This document shows positions 42,624 through 50,507 of a stretch of DNA of 64,000 bases, piece by piece. Numbering within the stretch: position 1 is the stretch's first letter; each line of letters starts with the position of its first letter. Origin of the DNA: Dehalococcoidia bacterium. GTDB taxonomy: Bacteria; Chloroflexota; Dehalococcoidia; DSTF01; JALHUB01. The translations under genes and the position numbers were made by a program. The DNA lies in contig JASEFU010000009.1 in assembly GCA_030018455.1 (NCBI GenBank), forward strand, positions 1 to 64,000, read 5' to 3'. The notes below the pieces were generated by a model. The model was not told the DNA's origin and ran no database searches. It saw only the letters and a list, made by a program, of their open reading frames with translations.

Positions 42624-44600
42624 ATGGCAAAGAACAGAAGCGAAAGGGGCTTCCCCTATCCCGGCATCCCTTCCACCAGCGACGGCACGGGCGTCGCCGT
42701 ATGGGTGGAGACGCACATTACCCAGGGCGCCTGCGCCTACCCCATTACGCCTTCGAGCAACATGGGGGAAGGATACGCCGACGAGGTATCGAACGGACGC
42801 AAGAACATCTGGGGAGAGACGCTTGTCTTCCTTGAGCCGGAGTCCGAGCACAGCTCCGCCTCCGCCTGCGAGGGGTATGCCGCAGCCGGCGGCCGCGTGA
42901 CCAACTTCACCTGCGGGCAGGGTCTCATCCTCATGAAGGAGGTCCTCTACACCATCTCCGGCAAGCGGCTGCCCGTCGTGTTCCAGATCGGCGCCCGCGC
43001 TCTCACCTCACAGTCGCTCAACATCCACTCCGGCCACGACGACGTGATGGGCGTCGCCGACTGCGGATGGGGCATTCTGTTCGCCCGCAACGCCCAGGAG
43101 GTCGGCGACCTCGCGCTCATCGCCCGCCGCACGGCTGAGGATACCCAGACGCCGTTCCTCAACTGCCAGGACGGCTTCCTCACCACCCACACTGTCGAAA
43201 GCGTCCGCCTGCCCGAGCCCGAGCTTATGGACGCCTTCGTCGGGCCGCCCGGCGCGAAGCTTGTCAACATCATCGACCCACACCATCCCGTCATGAGCGG
43301 CATCGTCCAGGACATGGACAGCTACATGATGGGGAAGATAGCGCAGCGGTACTTTTACGAGAGGGTGCCGCAGGCGCTCCAGAACGCGATGGACGAGTAC
43401 TACGAGCTTACGGGCCGCCGCTACAACCCCGTCATGCCCTACCGCCTCGATGACGCCGAATACGCCATCGTCGGGATGGGCTCGATGATGGACACGGCAA
43501 TAGCGACTGTCGACTACCTGCGCGAGAAGAGAGGGATACCAGTCGGGCTGCTGACGGTGACGGCGTTCCGACCCTTCCCGGGGCCGCAACTCGTCGCGGC
43601 TCTAAAGCATTTGAAGACGTTCAGCGTTCTCGAAAAGATGGACAACCCGCTCGGTCAGTCCAACCCGCTGACGGCGGAGATAAAGGCCGCCTTCGCCGAC
43701 GCTATCGGCGGGCACCCCGACTACGAAGCCATCAACCGCGTCCCCGCCATCCTATCGGGCTCCGCCGGCCTGGGCAGCCGCGACGTGCGGCCGGGCCACA
43801 TCGTGGCGGTCGTCGAGAACATGATGACGAAGGAGCCAAAGCGCTACTTCACCCTCAACGTCAACCACCCGACAGCGCTGCCGGTCACCGAAGACCCCGA
43901 CGTCCGGCCGAAGGGCTCGTTCTCCATGCGCGGCCACTCCGTCGGCGGCTTCGGGGCCATCACCACCAACAAGGTCATCGCATCAATCTCGTCCGACCTC
44001 TTCGGTCTGAACGCCCAGGCCTACCCACGGTACGGCGCGGAGAAGAAGGGGCTGCCGACGAGCTACTACCTGACGCTGGCCCACGACATCATCCGGCCGC
44101 ACTGCGAGCAGAAGTTCGTCGAGTTCGTCCCCCTGCACGACGTCAGCGCCTTCAGCAGCGGCAACCCACTCGCCGGCCTCGCCGACGGCGGCACGGTGTT
44201 CATCCAGACGCCTCACTCGAAGCCGGAGGACGTTTGGGCCGACATACCCGCGCCGGCGCGCCAGGCGATCCGCGAGCGCAACATCCGCGTGCTGGCCCTC
44301 GATACGGCGAAGATCGCGGCGGAGGTGGCAAGCCGCCCCGACCTCGTGCAGCGCATGCAGGGCATCGTCCTGCTGGGCGTGTTCCTGCGCTACACGCCCT
44401 TCCTTGAAGAGGCGAAGGTGAACGAGAGGGAGCTGTTCCAGCGCATTGAGAAGTCGCTGCGCAAGTACTTCGGCGGCCGCGGCGAGGGAGTGATCCGCGA
44501 CAACCTGGAGTGCGTCCGCCGCGGCTTCAACGAAGTCTTCGAGGTGCCGCCGGAAGTGAAAGCGAAAGAACCGAGCGCGACGGCGCGCGCCGGTCGCTAG
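42624..44600 (+). CDS. 2-oxoacid:ferredoxin oxidoreductase, fused alpha-gamma subunit
   Basis: The 658-residue protein corresponds to domains I-III of pyruvate:ferredoxin oxidoreductase. The alpha part has the substrate-site block AYPITPSSNMGEG (near residue 38) and IGARALTSQSLNIHSGHDD; the gamma part begins near residue 435 with KGSFSMRGHSVGGFGAITTNKVIA. Fusion order alpha-gamma equals that of single-chain PFOR, so this looks like a one-chain enzyme split after domain III. The beta part is the next gene, 21 bases downstream. Pyruvate is the likeliest substrate. Confidence 0.88.
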   Translation: MAKNRSERGFPYPGIPSTSDGTGVAVWVETHITQGACAYPITPSSNMGEGYADEVSNGRKNIWGETLVFLEPESEHSSASACEGYAAAGGRVTNFTCGQGLILMKEVLYTISGKRLPVVFQIGARALTSQSLNIHSGHDDVMGVADCGWGILFARNAQEVGDLALIARRTAEDTQTPFLNCQDGFLTTHTVESVRLPEPELMDAFVGPPGAKLVNIIDPHHPVMSGIVQDMDSYMMGKIAQRYFYERVPQALQNAMDEYYELTGRRYNPVMPYRLDDAEYAIVGMGSMMDTAIATVDYLREKRGIPVGLLTVTAFRPFPGPQLVAALKHLKTFSVLEKMDNPLGQSNPLTAEIKAAFADAIGGHPDYEAINRVPAILSGSAGLGSRDVRPGHIVAVVENMMTKEPKRYFTLNVNHPTALPVTEDPDVRPKGSFSMRGHSVGGFGAITTNKVIASISSDLFGLNAQAYPRYGAEKKGLPTSYYLTLAHDIIRPHCEQKFVEFVPLHDVSAFSSGNPLAGLADGGTVFIQTPHSKPEDVWADIPAPARQAIRERNIRVLALDTAKIAAEVASRPDLVQRMQGIVLLGVFLRYTPFLEEAKVNERELFQRIEKSLRKYFGGRGEGVIRDNLECVRRGFNEVFEVPPEVKAKEPSATARAGR

Positions 44601-44621
44601 CCCTGGAGAGGTATTGAGAAC

Positions 44622-46208
44622 ATGAGCAACGCCAAGAGCAAACAACAGAAGAAGGGGCAGAGCGCCGTTATCCCGACCGCCGAGGAGTTCCAGCAAAAAG
44701 TCATCGCCGCCTATCGCGCGGGAAAGGGCGCCGACATCCTCCCCTCTGATGAGGCGGCGGCGCGCAGCCTGATCCCGCCGGGGACGGCCGCTCTCCGCGA
44801 TTTTAGCTACATCTCCCCCGAGTTCCCGGCGCTCGACGCCGAGAAGTGCGTCGGCTGCATGGAGTGCGTCACCAAGTGCCCCGACACGGCGATCCTCGCC
44901 AAAGTCGTCGCGAAATCGGAGCTCGAGAAGCGGCTGGCAGTAGTCGAGGACCCCGCCGAGCGCGAAAGGCTGCGCGGCCACTTCGCGGAGACGACGAAGT
45001 TCTACGGCGCGCCCGAGAAGAAGGGAGAGGAAGGCGGCCTGTTCGGCCTGTTCATCGACGTGAGCAAGTGCAAGGGCTGCGCCGAGTGCGTCGAGGTCTG
45101 CGGCAGCCACGAGGCTCTCTCGATGACGCGCAAAACCCCGGAATCGGTCGAGGCGTATAAGCGCGATTTCGCCTTCTTCAAAGGTCTGCCCGACACGCCG
45201 TCCCGCTACATCAACGAGAAGGTCCTTCCCGACATCATGCTCGCTGAACGCTCGCTCCTCTACGTGGGCGGCGCCGGCTCCTGCATGGGCTGCGGCGAGG
45301 CGACGGCGATCCGCATGATGCTGGCCGCGACCGGCTTCGTCTACGGGCCGGAGAACGTGGCCCTCGTCGCCGCTACCGGCTGCAACACCGTCTACGGCTC
45401 AAGCTATCCCTTCAACCCTTACCTCGTGCCCTGGACGAATTCGCTGTTCGAGAACGCGGTCTCGGACGCGATGGGCATACGCCTGCGCTGGAACCAGATG
45501 GGCTGGCAGCATAAGCGGCTGTGGGCGATGGGCGGCGACGGCGCCATTCTCGATATCGGCTTCGGCGCCCTGTCCCGGCTCCTCGCCTCGGGGATGGACG
45601 TCAAGGTGCTCGTCCTCGATACGCAGGTCTACTCGAACACCGGCGGCCAGGCGTCGACGGCAACCTACACCGGGCAGGACGCGGAGATGGCCCCCTTCGG
45701 CGCGGCCATCGCCGGCAAGCAGGAGCGGCGCAAGGAGCTGGGCATCATCGCCATGATGCACCCCAACGTCTTCGTCGCCCAGACGATAACGGCCGACATC
45801 AACCACTTCTACCGCTCGATCATGGCCGCCAACGAGTTCAAGGGCCCGGCCGTCGTCAGCGTTTACTGCGCCTGCCAGCCGGAGCACCAGATAGCGGACG
45901 ACCAGTCGTCGCACCAGGCGCGGCTGGCCAAGGACTCACGCACGTTCCCCATCTTTGTGTACGATCCGCGAAATGGGTCGAGTATTAAAGAGAGGCTCAG
46001 TCTTCAGGGAAACCCGTCGATGAAGCAGGACTGGCACATCGACCCGAAGACGGAGGAGCCGCTCGACTTCATCGCCTTCGCGAGGACGGAGGGCCGCTTC
46101 GCGAAGCAGTTCGACAAGGACGGGAACCCGAGCGAGGTGTTGCTGGCGGCGCAGCAGGACAGACTTGAATACTGGCGCTTGCTCCAGGAGCTTGCAGGAC
46201 TGCGCTGA
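44622..46208 (+). CDS. 2-oxoacid:ferredoxin oxidoreductase, fused delta-beta subunit
   Basis: The 528-residue protein holds the rest of PFOR. Two [4Fe-4S] motifs, CVGCMECVTKCP (near residue 76) and CKGCAECVEVC (near residue 150), form the ferredoxin-like domain. The thiamine diphosphate domain follows, with GSCMGCGEATAIR, GGDGAILDIGFGALSR and DTQVYSNTGGQASTAT. With the preceding gene it would oxidise a 2-oxoacid to acyl-CoA and CO2 and deliver low-potential electrons, perhaps to the NuoI/NuoG-like proteins upstream. The N-terminal 20 residues are Lys/Gln-rich. Confidence 0.88.
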   Translation: MSNAKSKQQKKGQSAVIPTAEEFQQKVIAAYRAGKGADILPSDEAAARSLIPPGTAALRDFSYISPEFPALDAEKCVGCMECVTKCPDTAILAKVVAKSELEKRLAVVEDPAERERLRGHFAETTKFYGAPEKKGEEGGLFGLFIDVSKCKGCAECVEVCGSHEALSMTRKTPESVEAYKRDFAFFKGLPDTPSRYINEKVLPDIMLAERSLLYVGGAGSCMGCGEATAIRMMLAATGFVYGPENVALVAATGCNTVYGSSYPFNPYLVPWTNSLFENAVSDAMGIRLRWNQMGWQHKRLWAMGGDGAILDIGFGALSRLLASGMDVKVLVLDTQVYSNTGGQASTATYTGQDAEMAPFGAAIAGKQERRKELGIIAMMHPNVFVAQTITADINHFYRSIMAANEFKGPAVVSVYCACQPEHQIADDQSSHQARLAKDSRTFPIFVYDPRNGSSIKERLSLQGNPSMKQDWHIDPKTEEPLDFIAFARTEGRFAKQFDKDGNPSEVLLAAQQDRLEYWRLLQELAGLR

Positions 46209-46220
46209 GTTATGTAAAAT
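46192..46220 (+). promoter_or_regulatory. Promoter of candidate ncRNA
   Basis: TTGCAG (46192-46197) lies within the last PFOR codons, followed by exactly 17 bases and TAAAAT (46215-46220), five of six matches to the -10 consensus. The predicted start is near 46227. Confidence 0.5.
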
Positions 46221-46226
46221 GATTAC

Positions 46227-46394
46227 GGGATGACTCCTGGCGGGTGTCACCCCTACTTGCAGCGGCGCGGTTTTCCTCGCCACCAGCATCGCGCCGAAGC
46301 CGCCCGCCAGGCCACCGAAGCGGAATGGCCGTCAGGAACAAGCCCCGCGACGGTATCCCGGGGTGCGCTCCCTACGGAGCGCACCCTTCTTTAT
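46227..46394 (+). ncRNA. Candidate structured non-coding RNA, unknown family
   Basis: About 165 bases lie between a promoter-like element and a strong terminator, with no coding frame. CCTGGCGGG (46236-46244) pairs perfectly with CCCGCCAGG (46303-46311), enclosing CGGCGCG/CGCGCCG (46263-46269 and 46290-46296). Downstream, CCGTC/GACGG (46329-46333, 46349-46353) interleaves with CCCCG/CGGGG (46343-46347, 46359-46363), the order of an H-type pseudoknot. Both flanking genes end here, so it is not a riboswitch for either. I could not match it to SRP RNA, 6S RNA, tmRNA or RNase P. Confidence 0.5.
46361..46394 (+). terminator. Strong hairpin terminator
   Basis: GGGTGCGCTCC (46361-46371) and GGAGCGCACCC (46376-46386) form an 11-bp perfect stem with loop CTAC, followed by TTCTTTATT. 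It ends PFOR or ncRNA transcripts; its tail overlaps the stop codon of the convergent HAD gene. Confidence 0.8.
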
Positions 46395-47089
46395 TCCGCT
46401 GCGGCCGATAGGCCCAGTGCCCCAAGCACGCCCCGCCAATCCGCGAAATCGTCAAAGAACAAGTCGGGCTCTTCAGCGATAAGCTCTTCCGCTGTCGTCC
46501 CGCCCGTAGCCACGGCGACGGCGACGGCGGCGTTCGCCTTCGCCGCCCTTATGTCGTAGACGGTATCGCCGATCACGTACACTGTGTCGGCGTCCGCCCA
46601 CGAGCCGTCGCGCATGATCTCGATCGCCCGGGCCACCAGCCCATTCCGTTCCTCGCGATCGTCGCCAAAGGCGCCGCCGTCGAAGAAGTGCCAGAGACCG
46701 TAGTGCGACAGCTTGGTCTCCGCTCCGCTGCGAAAGTTCCCTGTCGCCAGGCCGAGCCGGACGTCCGGCCTTTCCCAGAGGGCCGTTAGCAGCTCACGGA
46801 CGCCGGGCAGAACCGTGCCCGTCGCTTCTTTGAGGGTGACGCTGAGGTGGCGGCAGTAGGCGTCGCGAAAGCGGCGGACCTGCTCGTCGAAGGCCTGCGT
46901 AGGGAGCCCGTGCTTCAGCAGCGCCGCTCGCAAGATGGCGGCGTCGATGCGGCCCGCCATCTCGACACCGTCCAGGCCGCCCTCGACCGCAAACAGCTCG
47001 CCGAACGCGAGGTCCATGGCGCGCCGTCCCGCTCCGCCCGTGCGGATGAGGGTACCGTCGACATCAAAAAGGAGGAGCTTGCGGTCCAT
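46391..47089 (-). CDS. HAD-family phosphatase, phosphoglycolate phosphatase-like
   Basis: The 232-residue protein has HAD motif I LLLFDVDGTLIRT at its N-terminus, motif II in LATGNF, and motif IV in VYVIGDTVYDIRAA. The cap domain is of the Gph/beta-phosphoglucomutase type. ATG 47089 gives the usual start; in-frame codons further upstream would only add a low-quality leader. Substrate is not assigned; phosphoglycolate or another small phosphate ester is typical. Confidence 0.85.
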   Translation of the reverse strand: MDRKLLLFDVDGTLIRTGGAGRRAMDLAFGELFAVEGGLDGVEMAGRIDAAILRAALLKHGLPTQAFDEQVRRFRDAYCRHLSVTLKEATGTVLPGVRELLTALWERPDVRLGLATGNFRSGAETKLSHYGLWHFFDGGAFGDDREERNGLVARAIEIMRDGSWADADTVYVIGDTVYDIRAAKANAAVAVAVATGGTTAEELIAEEPDLFFDDFADWRGVLGALGLSAAAE

Positions 47090-47274
47090 GGCTGAGCCGC
47101 TTTTCATTGTAGCAGAGGCAGTCGGCCAGACGACGCCGCGTCCCTGCCTGCGGCGGGCGGGCTTCAAGGCGCGGTGAGGCCATAGGGCCTCCGACGGCGC
47201 GGTCAGGCTGCAGGCTCGTCCGGTTGACCGCCTTCGAGCGCGGGTGCGAAACTGAAAGTTGAGGAGAACGCTCC

Positions 47275-48009
47275 GTGGCCCTGCTCGCGATATTCGCCAA
47301 CACTTTCCTCATCAGCCTCTCCGGCGCCCTCATGCCGGGGCCTCTCTTCACGCTCTCGGTGCGGGAGACGCTCCGCCGCGGCTTCTGGGTCGGGCCGATG
47401 GTCGCGGCAGGACACGGCCTCATCGAGCTGGCGCTGGTCATCGGACTCGCGCTCGGTCTGAGCGAGTTCCTCGACGAGGGACTCGGTACGGCCGTGATCG
47501 CCCTTCTCGGCGGCCTGTTCCTGCTCTGGATGGGGTACCAGATGGTGCGCACGGCGCCCCGCCAGGAACTCCGCCTGGACGTGGACTCGCTTCCGAACAG
47601 CAGTGACGGGCAGCCCGCGTCCGGAGGCTACCGCCGTCGCCTGGTAGCGGCGATGGCAGGGACGGACGCGGCGGTCGCGTCAAACCGTCCCCTGCCGATG
47701 CTCGGCGTCCTCGTGCCGGCGGGCATCCTCGTGAGCGTCGCCAACCCCTACTGGATCATCTGGTGGGCGAGCATCGGGATGGCGTACCTCACGGAGTCGC
47801 TCGATCACGGGGCCGCTGGAGTCAGCTCGTTCTTCACGGCGCACATCCTCTCCGATTTCCTCTGGCTGAGCTTCGTCGCGTTCGTCCTCGCTTCCGGACG
47901 GCGCATGATGAGCGCTCGCACCTATCGAGCGATCCTCTTTGTGTGCGGCGTGTTCCTGCTGGCGATAGGCGTCCGCTTCGTCTACTCTGCCTTCGATTTC
48001 CTGATGTAG
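47275..48009 (+). CDS. LysE-family exporter
   Basis: The 244-residue inner-membrane protein has about six hydrophobic segments and the LysE opening block SLSGALMPGPLFTLSVRETLRRG with the conserved P-G-P. A hydrophilic insert of about 40 residues (near 100-145) separates two helices and is longer than usual. Such carriers export basic amino acids, homoserine lactone or similar compounds. GTG 47275 is preceded by GAGGAG. Confidence 0.85.
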   Translation: MALLAIFANTFLISLSGALMPGPLFTLSVRETLRRGFWVGPMVAAGHGLIELALVIGLALGLSEFLDEGLGTAVIALLGGLFLLWMGYQMVRTAPRQELRLDVDSLPNSSDGQPASGGYRRRLVAAMAGTDAAVASNRPLPMLGVLVPAGILVSVANPYWIIWWASIGMAYLTESLDHGAAGVSSFFTAHILSDFLWLSFVAFVLASGRRMMSARTYRAILFVCGVFLLAIGVRFVYSAFDFLM

Positions 48010-48086
48010 CAACACACGCCGCTTCACGATAGGCTGCGGGATTCATCCCGCCGGATCGGATACGGCAATACATCCGCGCCGCATGC

Positions 48087-48109
48087 GCTTTTCCGTTTTC
48101 TATCCGTTG
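48087..48109. repeat. Dispersed repeat, family C
   Basis: GCTTTTCCGTTTTC followed by TATCCGTTG is homologous to 2817-2839 and 54294-54316. Confidence 0.5.
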
Positions 48110-48132
48110 GCAGACCGCCCCCGACGAAAATC

Positions 48133-48274
48133 GCTTGCGGCCCGGCTCCCCCATAGGGCGGGCATCTTGCCCGCCATCTCCACGCCATCCGGTAGACCCC
48201 TCGTCACAGTAGGACATGAGTCGCTTGCGGCCCGACGACGCTTCAGCAGATAAACGGTGCTTGCTTGCGGCCCG
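48133..48274 (+). repeat. Threefold direct repeat GCTTGCGGCCCG
   Basis: Identical 12-base units occur at about 48133, 48223 and 48263, spaced 90 and 40 bases. Spacing is irregular and units are short, unlike CRISPR. Confidence 0.45.
48156..48175. repeat. Dispersed hairpin repeat, family A
   Basis: GGGCGGGCATCTTGCCCGCC, the best-formed copy: GGCGGGC and GCCCGCC pair around ATCTT. Confidence 0.6.
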
Positions 48275-48469
48275 ACGCTCGGCCTGGATCCGACCGGTAA
48301 CCTTTTCCGGCTGCAGGACCCTGTCCTGCAGCCAATAACAAGCGCCGCGACCAATCGGAAAACGCCATTTGTAAGACCGCTTTAAGACTGTCCTCGCCAC
48401 CAGATATTGACGATCCCCTCCCGATGCGTTACCTTCACTAGAAGTGCAGCTCCAGAAAGGAGTTTCGAA

Positions 48470-48724
48470 ATGGCCGAGATGGTCCGCGATCCGGTCTGCG
48501 GCATGGAGTGCGAAACAACGAGCGCCGCCGGCATGTCCACCTACCAGGGCGTCAACTACTACTTCTGCTCTGAGGAATGTAAGCGCCAGTTCGAAGCGGA
48601 CCCCTCCAAGTACGCTCCCCTTCCTTCCAGCATGGAGGCGGCGCCGGAAACGGCCGAGATGCCGATGGCATCGAAGGGCCAGGCCGCGCCGAAGTCGAAA
48701 CGCTGGTGGGAGTTCTGGAAGTAG
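48470..48724 (+). CDS. YHS-domain protein
   Basis: The 84-residue protein consists of a YHS domain: VRDPVCGMECETTSAAG, then YQGVNYYFCSEECKRQFEADPSKY with the metal-binding Cys. The C-terminal 30 residues are a Pro/Ala-rich linker ending in KRWWEFWK, an unusual aromatic-basic tail that could dock to membrane or a partner. YHS domains accompany copper or heavy-metal ATPases and may bind Cu. AAAGGAG precedes ATG 48470. Confidence 0.85.
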   Translation: MAEMVRDPVCGMECETTSAAGMSTYQGVNYYFCSEECKRQFEADPSKYAPLPSSMEAAPETAEMPMASKGQAAPKSKRWWEFWK

Positions 48725-48744
48725 GTCTGTCCGCCCGCGCTGAA

Positions 48745-49728
48745 GTGAAAAGCGCCGCCGTCTTCGTCACCAGAGAGCTTCCCGGCAACGCACTCCCTCT
48801 CCTTCAGGCCGCGGCTGACGTGGAAGTGTGGCCCGAGGAGGCCCCGCCGCCCCGCGACGAGATACTCCGCCGTGCGCCACACGTCGACGCCCTCCTCACT
48901 ATGCTTACCGACCGCATCGACGCAACAGTCCTTGACGCGGGCGCCCGCCTCCGCGTGGTGAGCAACATGGCCGTCGGCTACGACAATATCGACGTTGCGG
49001 CGGCCACAGCGCGGGGCATCCTCGTCGCCAACACCCCCGGCGTCCTTACCGAGACAACCGCTGACATGGCTTTCGCGCTCCTCCTCGCCGCCGCCCGGCG
49101 CGTCGTCGAAGGTGATCGCCTCACGAGGACCGGCGGCTGGAAAACGTGGCACCCTTCTTTCCTTCTCGGACGCGACGCCCACGGCGCCGTCCTCGGCATC
49201 GTCGGCCTGGGGCAGATCGGCCTCGCTGTGGCCAGGCGCGCCCGCGGCTTCAACATGCGCCTCCTCTACTGCGACATCGTACGGCGGAACGAAGCGGAGA
49301 AAGAGCTTGGACTCGAATACGTGGACCTCGACAGGCTCCTCTCGCAGTCCGACTTCGTAAGCGTGCACGTCTTCCTCGACGCGCAGAGCCATCACCTCAT
49401 CGGTGAGCGCGAGCTCGCCCTTATGAAGCCGGGCGCTGTCCTCGTCAACACCTCTCGGGGCGCCGTCGTCGATCAGCGCGCTCTCTATTCCGCCTTAAAG
49501 GAAGGCCGGATTGCGGCGGCGGGCCTCGACGTTTCGGAGATCGAGCCCATCCCCGCAGACGATCCGCTTCTGGACCTCGACAACGTTGTGATCACTCCCC
49601 ACATCGCCAGCGCCAGCGTCGCGACCCGCGAGAAGATGGCGAGAATGGCCGTGGAGAACATCGTCGCCGTCCTCCAGGGCGAAATGCCGGCCCATTGCGT
49701 CAATCCGGAAGCCCGCCGGCCGGCGTAA
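48745..49728 (+). CDS. D-isomer-specific 2-hydroxyacid dehydrogenase
   Basis: The protein, 327 residues from GTG 48745, matches glyoxylate/hydroxypyruvate reductase-like enzymes: N-terminal SAAVFVTRELPGNAL, the Rossmann motif GIVGLGQIGLAVARRARG (near residue 150), the catalytic Arg in VNTSRGAVVD, a Glu in SEIEPIP and the His in ITPHIASA. The NAD(H)-linked reduction of glyoxylate or hydroxypyruvate is likely. An alternative GTG at 48706 would overlap the YHS gene; the later start fits family N-termini better. Confidence 0.87.
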   Translation: MKSAAVFVTRELPGNALPLLQAAADVEVWPEEAPPPRDEILRRAPHVDALLTMLTDRIDATVLDAGARLRVVSNMAVGYDNIDVAAATARGILVANTPGVLTETTADMAFALLLAAARRVVEGDRLTRTGGWKTWHPSFLLGRDAHGAVLGIVGLGQIGLAVARRARGFNMRLLYCDIVRRNEAEKELGLEYVDLDRLLSQSDFVSVHVFLDAQSHHLIGERELALMKPGAVLVNTSRGAVVDQRALYSALKEGRIAAAGLDVSEIEPIPADDPLLDLDNVVITPHIASASVATREKMARMAVENIVAVLQGEMPAHCVNPEARRPA

Positions 49729-49767
49729 CTGGACGAAGCCTTCGTATGACGGCACGCGGTTACGGGC

Positions 49768-49786
49768 GGCCGGGCATCTTGCCGGC
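49768..49786. repeat. Dispersed hairpin repeat, family A
   Basis: GGCCGGGCATCTTGCCGGC keeps the GGGCATCTTGCC core with changed flanking pairs that remain complementary. It lies between the dehydrogenase and PyrE-like genes. Confidence 0.55.
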
Positions 49787-49811
49787 ATTAGAGATTCTTC
49801 GCCATTTCTGT

Positions 49812-49817
49812 TATATT
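49812..49817 (+). promoter_or_regulatory. -10-like element upstream of pyrE-like gene
   Basis: TATATT lies 28 bases before ATG 49846. No good -35 was seen. Confidence 0.35.
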
Positions 49818-49845
49818 AGCCATTAATTCGACGCAAGGACCCCAA

Positions 49846-50484
49846 ATGGTACGCCTCTCCTATCGGGGAAACCTCTGGCTCGCCGATACGCTGTGGAAGC
49901 TGGGAGCGATTCAGTTCGGCGATTTCACGCTCGGCCGCACCGCCGTTCACTCGCCCGTATACCTTAACCTGCGCCTTCTCATCAGCAAGCCCTCCGCCCT
50001 CCAGCGAGCGGCGCGCGTCATCAGAGATGAGGTCGACGCCCGTCAGCGCATGCTCAACCCGCAGGTCGCCCCGTTTCAGCTCGTGGCCGGCGTGCCCTTC
50101 GGCGGGCTGCACCTCGCGACCGCCTTCTCGCTCGCCGCTAAGGTGCCCCTCATCTACGTTCACCCCGGTCAGCTCAAGAACGGCCAGATCGAAGGGCTGC
50201 ACGAGGCCGGGCAGAGCGTCCTCATCATCGACGACCTGATTACCGGCGGCCACAGCATCCTCGATACCGCCCGCTATCTGAAAGAGGCCGGGCTGCGGAT
50301 CAAAGACGTCGTAGTGCTGCTCGACAGGCAACAGGGCGGACGCGAGCTACTGCGGCAGCACAACATGAACCTCATCTCCATACTTACCCTCGAAGTCGTC
50401 CTCAACTATCTCATGTCCAGCGGCAAGATCAGCGAGGAATGGTACAGGAGGTCCCTCGAGTACCTGCGGGCCAGCGGTCCTTGA
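49846..50484 (+). CDS. Orotate phosphoribosyltransferase-like protein
   Basis: The 212-residue type I phosphoribosyltransferase carries the PRPP-binding loop VLIIDDLITGGHSILDTARYL (near residue 125) and the OPRTase-like N-terminus IQFGDFTLGRTAVHSPVYLNLRLL. It should form OMP from orotate and PRPP in pyrimidine synthesis. No other pyr gene adjoins it, and a T/G change in the loop (ITGGHS for VTTGGS) leaves open another base specificity. Confidence 0.8.
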   Translation: MVRLSYRGNLWLADTLWKLGAIQFGDFTLGRTAVHSPVYLNLRLLISKPSALQRAARVIRDEVDARQRMLNPQVAPFQLVAGVPFGGLHLATAFSLAAKVPLIYVHPGQLKNGQIEGLHEAGQSVLIIDDLITGGHSILDTARYLKEAGLRIKDVVVLLDRQQGGRELLRQHNMNLISILTLEVVLNYLMSSGKISEEWYRRSLEYLRASGP

Positions 50485-50507
50485 CCCGGGAGGAAAGGAC
50501 GGCAGAT

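Larger units (their letters stand above)
48010..48469. other. Repeat-rich intergenic region
   Basis: This 460-base gap has no supported gene. It holds a family C copy (48087-48109), a family A hairpin (48156-48175) and three copies of GCTTGCGGCCCG (about 48133-48144, 48223-48234, 48263-48274). GGCTGCAGGACC and CCTGTCCTGCAGCC near 48310-48335 form another inverted repeat. The accumulation resembles a landing zone for small mobile or palindromic elements. Confidence 0.55.

Noticed and set aside
46301-46363. Resemblance to the 3' half of a cobalamin riboswitch (GCCACCG, TCAGGAAC)
   Set aside because: The 5' half and B12 box are not found, and no plus-strand gene follows before the terminator.
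48133-48274. CRISPR array
   Set aside because: Repeats are 12 bases, only three, and unevenly spaced; no cas genes are nearby.
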